14,740 nt of DNA from an uncultured Lachnospiraceae bacterium (lineage in GTDB: Bacteria > Bacillota > Clostridia > Lachnospirales > Lachnospiraceae): assembly GCA_910585965.1 (NCBI GenBank), contig CAJUHH010000029.1, positions 1 through 14,740 of the forward strand, written 5' to 3'. The translations under genes and the position numbers were made by a program. Shown in pieces: positions 1 through 5,555 of this stretch; the first letter of the stretch is position 1, and each line of letters begins with the position of its first letter. The notes beneath the pieces are model-generated. The model did no database searches. It had not been told where the DNA came from and saw only the letters and a list, made by a program, of their open reading frames with translations.

Positions 1-15
1 CCGTAGAAAAGAGCT

Positions 16-70
16 CCCCACCAAGCCTACCCATTTCCCGCCCCCTTCTCCCCCGGCTCCTCCCTTCCCC
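16..70 (-). other. G-quadruplex-prone G-rich tract
   Basis: On the plus strand this stretch is almost pure pyrimidine, with C runs at 16-19, 30-32, 37-39, 41-45, 50-54, 62-64 and 67-70. The minus strand therefore carries seven runs of three or more G separated mostly by loops of 1-7 bases, which fits the canonical intramolecular G-quadruplex pattern. The composition differs sharply from the AT-richer surroundings. No gene is visible in bases 1-395 apart from this tract and the stem-loop listed separately. Whether the quadruplex forms is inference. Confidence 0.5.
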
Positions 71-111
71 GCCTCTTTTTTCAAGATAAATAGCCCCACA
101 ATTTTAATATG

Positions 112-140
112 TAGCAATTTCCCTATGCTTATGTTAGAAT
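112..140 (+). promoter_or_regulatory. possible extended -10 promoter for the M15 peptidase gene
   Basis: A TAGAAT -10 (135-140) is preceded by TG one base upstream, an extended -10, and a weak TAGCAA -35 (112-117) sits 17 bases upstream. It points toward the stem-loop at 175-332 and the peptidase gene at 396, so a transcript would carry a leader of about 250 nt. The -35 matches the consensus at only three of six positions, so the call is tentative. Confidence 0.3.
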
Positions 141-174
141 TAGATCATTGCCAGGGGTGGTCGATAGTTTTGCG

Positions 175-332
175 GGAATATTCTGGCAATAGCTGTTATG
201 AAAAGTCTGTTTGTGCCATGGAAGCAAGACCATAAAACATGAGGGCCAATGCCCGAATGTTTTCGCTTTACTGGGCTTGCTGGAATGTTCGGCACATTCA
301 GATTTTCATAACAGCTATTGCCAGAATATTCC
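175..332. repeat. 158-base stem-loop with perfect 30-bp terminal inverted repeats
   Basis: Bases 175-204 are the exact reverse complement of 303-332. After one bulged base (205) pairing continues with 206-209 against 299-302. Inside, further arms match: GTGCC with GGCAC, AGCAAG with CTTGCT, AAAACAT with ATGTTTT, and a tip of GGGC-CAAT-GCCC flanked by GA on both sides. Nearly the whole element folds into one long hairpin. No target-site duplication is obvious at its ends and it encodes no credible protein. It could be a MITE-like element or a structured leader RNA of the downstream peptidase gene; the sequence alone does not decide. Confidence 0.8.
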
Positions 333-350
333 TCACAACCTACCTCTCCT

Positions 351-358
351 CCCCCCCC
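351..358 (+). repeat. C8 homopolymer tract in the peptidase 5' region
   Basis: Eight consecutive C residues lie 37 bases upstream of the peptidase start codon, after a pyrimidine-rich run. Tracts of this length can slip during replication. No regulatory effect is shown here. Confidence 0.6.
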
Positions 359-395
359 GTAATTACTTAATTATCACAAAAAAGGACTTTTCATC

Positions 396-1313
396 ATGGA
401 TAAAAACAAATTACTGAAACCCCTTCTCCTTATCGCCGTCATCATCCTATTATGCTCTGTATTAGCGCGGTTATTTTCCGGGTCGGAAACTTTGTTGGAA
501 TATGCGGAAAAAAATCCTGAAGTCGCATATGGCAGCACGGAACCTGATACGGCTCCCGGGAATAGTATAGAAGAGCATGAGGAAAAAGAAGTTGTATCTG
601 ATGAGGAAGATATGCCAGAAAGGGAGGATTCTCTTATGAACGCGAATTCGGAAAGAACCGTGTATAAAGAAGGTTTTTATTACGAACCGTTATCTGATGA
701 AATCATTGGCAGAATTACTGGGATTTCTTATCCCGTTGTGGAAAAAGAAAAAGACGCGCTTGCCGTAGAAGCGGTAAATATTGCCCCGTCCCGGGAAGAT
801 ATCCAGATAGCTTATGAGGATCTTTGCTATATGAGCGTTCTTTATTATAATTTCCATGGCGTGGAACATAGCGGAGAATTGATCTGCAATCGGGCGATTG
901 CCCAGGATTTAGTAGAAATTTTTTATGAACTATATCAAAATGAATACCAGATCGAGCAGATCCGGCTGATCGATGAATATGGCGGCGATGATACGCTTTC
1001 CATGCAGGATAATAATACCTCCTGCTTTAATTATAGAGTAGTAGACGGCACATCCAATCTTTCCAAACATGCCCTCGGCCTTGCTATTGATATCAATCCC
1101 TTTTTTAACCCTTACGTTGTCTATCAAAACGACGGAAGCGTTTATATTTCTCCCCAGGGAAGCGAAACCTATGCGGATCGGAGCAAGGATTTCGCCTATA
1201 AGATCGATGAAAACGATCTATGCTACCGTCTATTTAAGGAACATGGGTTTGTTTGGGGCGGCCACTGGAATTCCTGCAAGGATTACCAGCATTTCCAAAA
1301 AGCTCCCGATTGA
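396..1313 (+). CDS. membrane-anchored M15-family peptidase (VanY/CwlK-like D,D-carboxypeptidase or endopeptidase)
   Basis: This 305-residue protein has a positively charged start and one hydrophobic segment at about residues 7-27, probably a signal anchor that places the rest outside the membrane. A Glu/Asp-rich linker follows (about 56-80), then a C-terminal M15 domain (about 140-302). The zinc-site pattern is visible: S-K-H225 followed by G and D232 (SKHALGLAID), and a late D296-x-x-H299-F in a Trp-rich stretch with WGGHW at 287-291. H225, D232 and H299 are the expected zinc ligands, with D296 as catalytic acid/base candidate. M15 enzymes cut D-Ala-D-Ala termini or peptide crosslinks of peptidoglycan; which bond is cut here is not decided. 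The start is supported by AAAAGGAC eight bases upstream. The gene stands alone and ends at a terminator shared with the converging small gene. Confidence 0.85.
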   Translation: MDKNKLLKPLLLIAVIILLCSVLARLFSGSETLLEYAEKNPEVAYGSTEPDTAPGNSIEEHEEKEVVSDEEDMPEREDSLMNANSERTVYKEGFYYEPLSDEIIGRITGISYPVVEKEKDALAVEAVNIAPSREDIQIAYEDLCYMSVLYYNFHGVEHSGELICNRAIAQDLVEIFYELYQNEYQIEQIRLIDEYGGDDTLSMQDNNTSCFNYRVVDGTSNLSKHALGLAIDINPFFNPYVVYQNDGSVYISPQGSETYADRSKDFAYKIDENDLCYRLFKEHGFVWGGHWNSCKDYQHFQKAPD

Positions 1314-1318
1314 TTTTT

Positions 1319-1348
1319 AAAAGCTGGCCTGATGACCGGCTTTTTTTA
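1319..1348. terminator. bidirectional rho-independent terminator
   Basis: AAAAGCTGG (1319-1327) pairs with CCGGCTTTT (1336-1344) around an 8-base loop. On the plus strand it is followed by a run of seven T, ending the peptidase gene; on the minus strand by TTTT. It lies between two converging genes, and the stop codon of the minus-strand small gene (1346-1348) touches it. Confidence 0.8.
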
Positions 1349-1579
1349 TTTTTCTACAATATGTACCACCGTCACCCGCCGGCCGTCCCGGCTTCCTTTA
1401 TCATTTCTTCTGATTTCCGTGTGATAGCTGATATAGCAGATTTCGTTTGTCTTCCCGTGATTGACATAAAAAAAGAGGTTCCTGTTTTTTTCATTCCCCC
1501 CATTTCCCATCCTGTCCATGCCTTGCCATACAAATATGCATAACAACAGCACGAACATGGCTTTCGCAATTTTTTTCAT
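1346..1579 (-). CDS. small secreted or membrane protein of unknown function
   Basis: I do not recognise this 77-residue protein. Residues 1-20 form a Lys-rich start and a hydrophobic core (AMFVLLLCIFVW), which looks like a signal peptide or single membrane anchor. The remainder is polar and basic, with a Gly/Asn-rich patch at about 22-34 and a C-terminal half rich in Arg, His and Lys. The Met at 1579 is preferred over the one at 1603 because AAAGGA lies about nine bases upstream of it and nothing similar precedes the earlier Met. Three observations favour a real gene: a consensus sigma-A promoter upstream, a ribosome binding site, and a terminator immediately after the stop. It diverges from the XRE regulator gene and shares its operator region, so it is probably a target of that regulator (inference). 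Confidence 0.55.
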   Translation of the reverse strand: MKKIAKAMFVLLLCIFVWQGMDRMGNGGNEKNRNLFFYVNHGKTNEICYISYHTEIRRNDKGSRDGRRVTVVHIVEK

Positions 1580-1614
1580 AAATTTTTTGTCCTTTGTATG
1601 CATATTATAGGAGT

Positions 1615-1643
1615 ATTTTAGTAAAGATATTTACTAATGTCAA
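1615..1643 (-). promoter_or_regulatory. sigma-A promoter of the small divergent gene
   Basis: On the minus strand a perfect TTGACA -35 (1638-1643) and a TAAAAT -10 (1615-1620) are separated by exactly 17 bases. The palindrome at 1620-1635 fills most of the spacer, so a protein bound there would block RNA polymerase. A TATAAT at 1604-1609 is also present but is 28 bases from this -35. Confidence 0.7.
1620..1635. promoter_or_regulatory. operator copy 1 (AGTAAA-N4-TTTACT)
   Basis: A perfect 6-bp inverted repeat around four bases, AGTAAAGATATTTACT, located between the -35 and -10 of the minus-strand promoter. It is one of two nearly identical palindromes in the 130-base region between the divergent genes, as expected for a binding site of the adjacent XRE dimer. 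Binding itself is inferred. Confidence 0.65.
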
Positions 1644-1644
1644 T

Positions 1645-1660
1645 AGTAAACATATTTACT
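1645..1660. promoter_or_regulatory. operator copy 2 (AGTAAA-N4-TTTACT)
   Basis: AGTAAACATATTTACT differs from operator copy 1 at one base in the spacer and starts 25 bp away from it, roughly two and a half helical turns. It lies on the regulator's side of the divergent promoter, consistent with autoregulation. I could not assign a convincing plus-strand promoter for the regulator gene. Confidence 0.6.
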
Positions 1661-1735
1661 ATGATAAAATTTTGTTGCAATTTAGTTATTACTATGGCAG
1701 TCAAAAATATCGGCAATATGCAAGAAGGTACTCCT

Positions 1736-1960
1736 ATGGATTATAAAATAAGAATAAAAAATTTAAGGGAAGATCATGACAAAAGCCAAAAAGAAATTGC
1801 AGAATATCTTGGAACCTCCCAGACGATGTATGCCAGGTATGAACGGGGCGCTAATGAAATGCCGTTGAGGCATCTTACCCGCCTGGCACAATACTATGAT
1901 GTGGATATGAATTATTTATGCGGCCTGTCCAATATCAAGAACCCCTATCCCCAAAAATAA
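1736..1960 (+). CDS. small XRE/Cro-family helix-turn-helix regulator
   Basis: A 74-residue single-domain DNA-binding protein. The five-helix XRE fold fits residues 3-65: the helix-turn-helix spans about 17-38 (SQKEIAEYLGTSQ then MYARYERG), with the typical Y-x-x-x-E-R-G ending helix 3 and a P-L-x-x-L-x-x-L-A-x-Y-Y-D-V helix pair after it, ending in the common N-Y-L-C-G-L. No effector or peptidase domain is present. An in-frame upstream extension to 1637 exists, but the Met at 1736 has AGAAGG seven bases upstream and begins just where the fold does. Two matching palindromes upstream are its probable operators, making it a likely autoregulator and repressor of the divergent small gene. It converges on rplQ and shares a terminator with it. 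Confidence 0.85.
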   Translation: MDYKIRIKNLREDHDKSQKEIAEYLGTSQTMYARYERGANEMPLRHLTRLAQYYDVDMNYLCGLSNIKNPYPQK

Positions 1961-1990
1961 AAAAGCTGGCGCAACGCCAACTTTTTTATT
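1958..1990. terminator. bidirectional terminator ending the ribosomal cluster and the XRE gene
   Basis: AGCTGGCG (1964-1971) and CGCCAACT (1975-1982) form an 8-bp stem with one G-T pair and a CAA loop. TTTTTTATT follows on the plus strand and TTTTTTATTTTT on the minus strand. It sits between the converging XRE gene and rplQ, whose stop begins at 1996. Confidence 0.9.
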
Positions 1991-1995
1991 CCTAA

Positions 1996-2601
1996 TTATA
2001 CCAGCTCCAGAAGAACTTCCAAAGCTCCATCGCCTTTACGCTGTCCGATCTTTACGATTCTTGTATAACCGCCTTTGCGGTCTGCGTATCTCGGGCCGTA
2101 TTCATCGAACAATTTTGCCGGTAAATCAACCTTTTTTGTTCCCCTTTTCCTTCCTGCGTTCTTTTCAGGAACTTCAGTCACAGGATATAAGATTCGCAGC
2201 ATCTGCCTTCTAGCATTTAATCTGGAAGGAAGATCCTTTTTGATCTCTTTCTCCACTTCATCATATACGGTTACAGTCTTGCCGTTTTCAATCCGTAAGA
2301 TTTTGCCGTCTTTATCGCGGTGTGTTTCGGAAAGAACTTTCTTTGTATCCTTGTCGATGATCTGTTTGATCCTCTTTCCATCCTTGTCCTTGCGGGCAAC
2401 TTTGGCAGTCACTTTGACGGTTTCATAATTGTCTCTTTCCTTTACCGCCATCGTAATCAGCCTTTCAGCGATTCTCTGCACTTCTTTTGCTTTTGCTTCT
2501 GTCGTTACGATCTTTCCATGGTATAAAAGATTCGTAACCTGGTTTCTGAGTAATGCTTTTCTCTGGGAAGATGTTCTGCCCAGCTTTCTGTATCCTGCCA
2601 T
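1996..2601 (-). CDS. rplQ: 50S ribosomal protein L17, long form
   Basis: L17 binds 23S rRNA domain III around the peptide exit tunnel region. The N-terminus (YRKLGRTSSQRKALLRN) and C-terminus (LFDEYGPRYADRKGGYTRI, then a GDGA motif) match the family closely. At 201 residues it is about 75 longer than the usual 115-130. The excess sits mainly at about residues 57-125, a Lys/Asp/Glu-rich stretch with two KDKDGK repeats (71-76, 95-100 region), and a smaller basic insert at about 141-158 (EKNAGRKRGTKK). Long L17 forms are, as far as I recall, common in Lachnospiraceae. Start is supported by AAAGGAG. It is the last gene of the operon, separated from rpoA by an unusually long 231-base gap holding repeated hairpins. 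Confidence 0.95.
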   Translation of the reverse strand: MAGYRKLGRTSSQRKALLRNQVTNLLYHGKIVTTEAKAKEVQRIAERLITMAVKERDNYETVKVTAKVARKDKDGKRIKQIIDKDTKKVLSETHRDKDGKILRIENGKTVTVYDEVEKEIKKDLPSRLNARRQMLRILYPVTEVPEKNAGRKRGTKKVDLPAKLFDEYGPRYADRKGGYTRIVKIGQRKGDGALEVLLELV

Positions 2602-2677
2602 TTTTACGGCTCCTTTCTGCTTTTCCAGGGCTGCGCCGCCGCATCCGTAGCAGCAGGCAATACCCTTGTCTTATGGC

Positions 2678-2770
2678 GCATCCGACCATGCCTTTTGGAC
2701 TTACTTGCCGGGTGCTGTTTCCATATAATGAGCCCACACATCCATGCCTTTTGGACTTATTGAATGTGTG
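2678..2770 (-). repeat. tandem pair of hairpins with identical 18-base loop motif (rpoA-rplQ gap)
   Basis: An 18-base sequence (2686-2703 and 2742-2759; CCATGCCTTTTGGACTTA on the plus strand) occurs twice, 56 bases apart. Each copy is enclosed by a different stem: CACACATCC (2735-2743) with GAATGTGTG (2762-2770), and GCATCCGAC (2678-2686) with GCCGGGTGC (2707-2715). On the transcribed strand the first stem is 9 pairs including one U-G; the second has one mismatch and one G-U. No U-tract follows, so these are not terminators. A conserved loop on unrelated stems resembles a structured RNA element, function unknown. The rest of the 2602-2832 gap shows only the rplQ ribosome binding site and a GC-rich patch near 2630-2660. 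Confidence 0.6.
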
Positions 2771-2832
2771 ATTTCATAATCATCCATTGTTTTGCCGCTT
2801 TCAGCCGCAAATTCTTTATCGTTTGACCCTTC

Positions 2833-3792
2833 TTATGCTTCGTCGCTCGGATTCAGCTGCAAGCCGAGCTCCTTCAGCTTCGCCAATACTTCTTCCAGCG
2901 ATTTCCGTCCAAGATTGCGGACTTTCATCATATCCTCTGAAGTTTTATTCGTCAACTCTTCCACTGTATTAATACCGGCGCGTTTCAGGCAGTTGTAGGA
3001 ACGAACAGAAAGTTCCAATTCGTCGATGCTCATTTCCAGCACCTTCTCCTTCTCATCGTCTTCCTTCTCTACCATGATTTCTGCCGTCTTTGCATTTTCC
3101 GATAAATCAATAAAAAGACATAAATGTTCGCTAAGTACCTTTGCAGCGAGACTTACCGCCTCATCAGGAACCAAGGTTCCGTTCGTATATACATCGAGTG
3201 TCAGTTTGTCAAAATCAGTAATCTGGCCGACACGAGTGTTTTCTACCGTTACATTGACCCTCTCCACAGGTGTGTAAATAGAATCCACCGCGATCACTCC
3301 AATCGGCAGATCATCCGTTTTATTCTTATCAGCGCCTACATAGCCCCTGCCCTTCGTAATCGTCAGTTCCATGTACAATTTCGTGTCCTTGCCGCTCAAG
3401 GTAGCAATAATTAAATCGGGATTTAAAATCTCGATGTCCTGGTCTACCTGGATATCGGACGCACGGACAACGCCTTCTCCCTCATATTCGATATATGCGG
3501 TTTTAGGCTCATTGGTATCACTGTTATTTCTTATAGCGAGGCTTTTGATATTCATAATGATTTCGGTCACATCCTCTTTGACTCCAGGGATGGAACTGAA
3601 CTCATGCAAAACACCTTCAATTTTTACTTGGCTGACTGCTGCGCCAGGCAAAGATGAAAGCATGATTCTTCTTAAAGAATTGCCCAGTGTAATGCCGTAG
3701 CCCCTTTCGAGAGGTTCCACTACGAATTTGCCATACTTTTTATCTTCAGAGATTTCTGCAACCTCAATATTCGGCCTTTCAAAATCAAACAC
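2833..3792 (-). CDS. rpoA: DNA-directed RNA polymerase subunit alpha
   Basis: The 319-residue alpha subunit dimerises to nucleate RNA polymerase assembly and contacts promoter UP elements and activators. The N-terminal domain (about 1-230) includes the assembly signature ERGYGITLGNSLRRIMLSS at about 29-47. An acidic/charged linker (about 240-255, KEDDEKEK) leads to the C-terminal domain with the helix-hairpin-helix region VRSYNCLKRAGINTVEEL and NLGRKSLEEV, holding the DNA-contacting Arg of VRS. Length is normal. The start is GTG, with AAAGGAGG nine bases upstream. The gene follows rpsD after a 116-base gap that contains an 11-bp hairpin, and precedes rplQ. Confidence 0.97.
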   Translation of the reverse strand: MFDFERPNIEVAEISEDKKYGKFVVEPLERGYGITLGNSLRRIMLSSLPGAAVSQVKIEGVLHEFSSIPGVKEDVTEIIMNIKSLAIRNNSDTNEPKTAYIEYEGEGVVRASDIQVDQDIEILNPDLIIATLSGKDTKLYMELTITKGRGYVGADKNKTDDLPIGVIAVDSIYTPVERVNVTVENTRVGQITDFDKLTLDVYTNGTLVPDEAVSLAAKVLSEHLCLFIDLSENAKTAEIMVEKEDDEKEKVLEMSIDELELSVRSYNCLKRAGINTVEELTNKTSEDMMKVRNLGRKSLEEVLAKLKELGLQLNPSDEA

Positions 3793-3843
3793 TGCAAATA
3801 CCCTCCTTTACGAACCATTCTATTTTAGTTTTAAAGTCAGCAA

Positions 3844-3892
3844 ACAAGCAGACGCAGCCCGCCCTTAAGCCAAACCGCAATCGCCTGCTTGT
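3844..3892 (-). other. 11-bp hairpin in the rpsD-rpoA gap
   Basis: On the mRNA strand an 11-base arm (ACAAGCAGGCG) pairs with CGTCTGCTTGT around a 27-base loop. The single imperfect pair is G-U on the mRNA and A-C on the other strand. No U-tract follows; the rpoA ribosome binding site lies about 45 bases further on. It may control the rpoA to rpsD ratio or stabilise a processed end (inference). Confidence 0.55.
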
Positions 3893-3908
3893 CATAAAGC
3901 ACTTCAAC

Positions 3909-4502
3909 TTATTTAGAATATAATTCGACTATAAGCATTTCGTTCACAGGAACATCGATCATCTCTCTTGTCGGGAGCTGGGTGATGGTTCCTTTCATAG
4001 CTTCCTGATCTACATCCATCCATTCAGGAGTAAGCCTTCCCGCCGTTACTTCAAGGATATCTTTATATCTCTGCAGCGATTTTGCCTTTTCCTTCAATTC
4101 GATGACATCCCCCGCCTTCACCAAGTAAGACGGAATCTGTACGGGCTTTCCGTTTACAAGGAAATGCTGGTGTCCCACGATCTGCCTTGCTTCCCTTCTC
4201 GTTCTTGCAAAACCCATCCGGAACACTACGCTGTCAAGTCTTCTTTCCAGCATCACCATCAGGTTCTCACCTGTCATTCCCTTCATTCTGTCGGCTTTCT
4301 TATAATAATTCCTGAAAGGTTTTTCCAGAACTCCGTAAATGAATTTCGCTTTCTGCTTTTCCCTCAGCTGAAGGCCGTACTCACTTACCTTCTTGCCTGC
4401 CTTCAGATTTGTCCTGTTGGATTTTTTATCATATCCTAAGTATGCGGGTTCAAGTCCCAAAGACCTGCACCTTTTTAAAACTGGTACTCTGTTTACTGCC
4501 AT
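3909..4502 (-). CDS. rpsD: 30S ribosomal protein S4
   Basis: S4 is a primary 16S rRNA binder that starts 30S assembly and in several bacteria represses its own operon. The 197 residues have normal length. The N-terminal region (VPVLKRCRSLGLEP) has a single Cys and lacks the CXXC zinc motif, so this is a zinc-free (C-minus) form. The S4 RNA-binding domain lies at about 87-150 (MLERRLDSVVFRMGFARTRR, then IVGHQHFLVNGK). The start has AAAGGAG six bases upstream. Its position between rpsK and rpoA follows Clostridia and proteobacteria rather than Bacillus subtilis, where rpsD is elsewhere. Confidence 0.97.
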   Translation of the reverse strand: MAVNRVPVLKRCRSLGLEPAYLGYDKKSNRTNLKAGKKVSEYGLQLREKQKAKFIYGVLEKPFRNYYKKADRMKGMTGENLMVMLERRLDSVVFRMGFARTRREARQIVGHQHFLVNGKPVQIPSYLVKAGDVIELKEKAKSLQRYKDILEVTAGRLTPEWMDVDQEAMKGTITQLPTREMIDVPVNEMLIVELYSK

Positions 4503-4581
4503 TTTCGGCTCCTTTCATGATCAGGCCGGGCGCCTTTGGCTTTCGCCGTTTTATGCGCTTCGTCCTTTGTTATTGTTTACA

Positions 4582-4611
4582 GCGCAGATTATCTTATTTG
4601 CGCATTCTTCC
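4582..4611 (-). other. small hairpin and GAAGAATGCG motif in the rpsK-rpsD gap
   Basis: The 152-base gap (4503-4654) holds a GCGCA/TGCGC stem (4582-4586 with 4599-4603) that can extend by three pairs with one imperfect pair. Overlapping it, 4601-4611 reads GGAAGAATGCG on the mRNA strand, the same 11 bases as in the hairpin next to rpsH at 11595-11616. A GGC-GAAA-GCC tetraloop hairpin is also present near the rpsD start. No promoter or terminator was found. Confidence 0.35.
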
Positions 4612-4654
4612 AACTCATTTGCATATGCATTCCCTTAGTCAATGAAATGCCCGA

Positions 4655-5050
4655 TTATACACGGCGGCGCTTCGGAGGACGACATCCGTTGTGCGGTACC
4701 GGCGTCACATCGCGAATGCTTGTCACTTCAAGCCCGCAAGCCTGTAATGCGCGGATGGCTGCCTCACGTCCCGAACCCGGCCCTTTTACCATAACATCAA
4801 CGGTTTTCAAGCCATGTATAAGCGCAGCCTTTGTAGCAGTCTCTGCCGCCATCTGTGCTGCATACGGAGTAGATTTCTTTGAACCTCTAAAGCCAAGACC
4901 ACCAGCACTTGCCCAGCTGAGCGCGTTTCCTTCGTTGTCTGTCAATGTAACAATCGTATTGTTAAAAGAAGACTGGATATGTGCCTGTCCATGTTCAACG
5001 TTTTTCTTGACACGTTTTTTTGTTACTTTTTTTGCAACTTTCTTTGCCAT
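4655..5050 (-). CDS. rpsK: 30S ribosomal protein S11
   Basis: S11 lies on the 30S platform and helps shape the mRNA exit channel with S7 and S18. The 131 residues have normal length. A Lys-rich N-terminus (KKVAKKVTKKRVKKNV) precedes the conserved SSFNNTIVTLTD, the WASAG core, a GFRGSKKSTPYAAQ segment, the GPGSGRE loop (about 90-96) and the C-terminal PHNGCRPPKRRRV. The ribosome binding site is weak (TAGGTTAG), unlike its neighbours, so translation may partly depend on coupling with rpsM. It is 97 bases downstream of rpsM. Confidence 0.97.
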   Translation of the reverse strand: MAKKVAKKVTKKRVKKNVEHGQAHIQSSFNNTIVTLTDNEGNALSWASAGGLGFRGSKKSTPYAAQMAAETATKAALIHGLKTVDVMVKGPGSGREAAIRALQACGLEVTSIRDVTPVPHNGCRPPKRRRV

Positions 5051-5147
5051 TTTAAACTAACCTACTTTCTCTGCTATTCATTTACATGTTATTATTTCTT
5101 CTTGTTTGCCTACAGTACGCAAAACGCACCTCACACGCAAGTTGTTC

Positions 5148-5516
5148 CTACTTCTTCTTATTGGCAACGGTCCGTTTCGGACCCTTCCTTGTCCTTGCGT
5201 TCGTCTTTGTCTTCTGGCCGCGAACCGGAAGGCCTTTTCTGTGGCGGATACCTCTGTAGCATCCGATTTCCTGAAGTCTCTTGATATTCATAGCGACTTC
5301 TCTTCTGAGATCACCTTCCACCATGTAATTCTTTTCAATGATTTCGCTGATTCTCTTTACTTCTTCATCTGTCAGTTCCCTTACGCGCGTGTCAGGATTC
5401 ACCTGGGCAGCCGCAAGGATCTTGTTGGAACTTACCCTCCCGATCCCATAAATATAAGTGAGTCCGATTTCTACACGTTTTTCTCTGGGTAAGTCTACAC
5501 CTGCAATACGAGCCAT
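5148..5516 (-). CDS. rpsM: 30S ribosomal protein S13
   Basis: S13 sits on the 30S head, contacts the P-site tRNA and forms a bridge to the 50S subunit. The 122-residue protein begins MARIAGVDLPREKR and has the helix-two-turn-helix region (TYIYGIG through SSNKIL), a central coiled segment, the GCYRGIRHRKGLPVRGQ motif (about 85-101) and the basic tail RTRKGPKRT ending in KKK. An in-frame Met five codons upstream exists, but GGAGG is eight bases before the chosen start and would overlap the earlier one. A 287-base structured gap separates it from rpmJ, far longer than usual. Confidence 0.97.
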   Translation of the reverse strand: MARIAGVDLPREKRVEIGLTYIYGIGRVSSNKILAAAQVNPDTRVRELTDEEVKRISEIIEKNYMVEGDLRREVAMNIKRLQEIGCYRGIRHRKGLPVRGQKTKTNARTRKGPKRTVANKKK

Positions 5517-5555
5517 TTGCATTTCCTCCATTTACTAAAATAGTTACTAAGCTGA

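Noticed and set aside
175..332. Insertion sequence or complete mobile element
   Set aside because: No transposase frame and no clear target-site duplication at either end; only the inverted repeat is certain.
211..417. 68-codon frame spanning the long stem-loop and overlapping the peptidase start
   Set aside because: It runs through both arms of the inverted repeat, lacks a ribosome binding site and ends inside the well-supported peptidase gene.
1604..1609. Perfect TATAAT as the -10 of the small minus-strand gene
   Set aside because: Its distance from the TTGACA at 1638-1643 is 28 bases; the TAAAAT at 1615-1620 has the correct 17-base spacing. It could still act as a second start.
2678..2770. 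CRISPR-like direct repeats
   Set aside because: Only two units of 18 bases with unlike flanks; the unlike flanks are complementary arms of hairpins, not spacers.
4536..5060. 174-codon plus-strand reading frame opposite rpsK
   Set aside because: Antisense to rpsK, Cys/Ala/Phe-rich low-complexity translation, no ribosome binding site.
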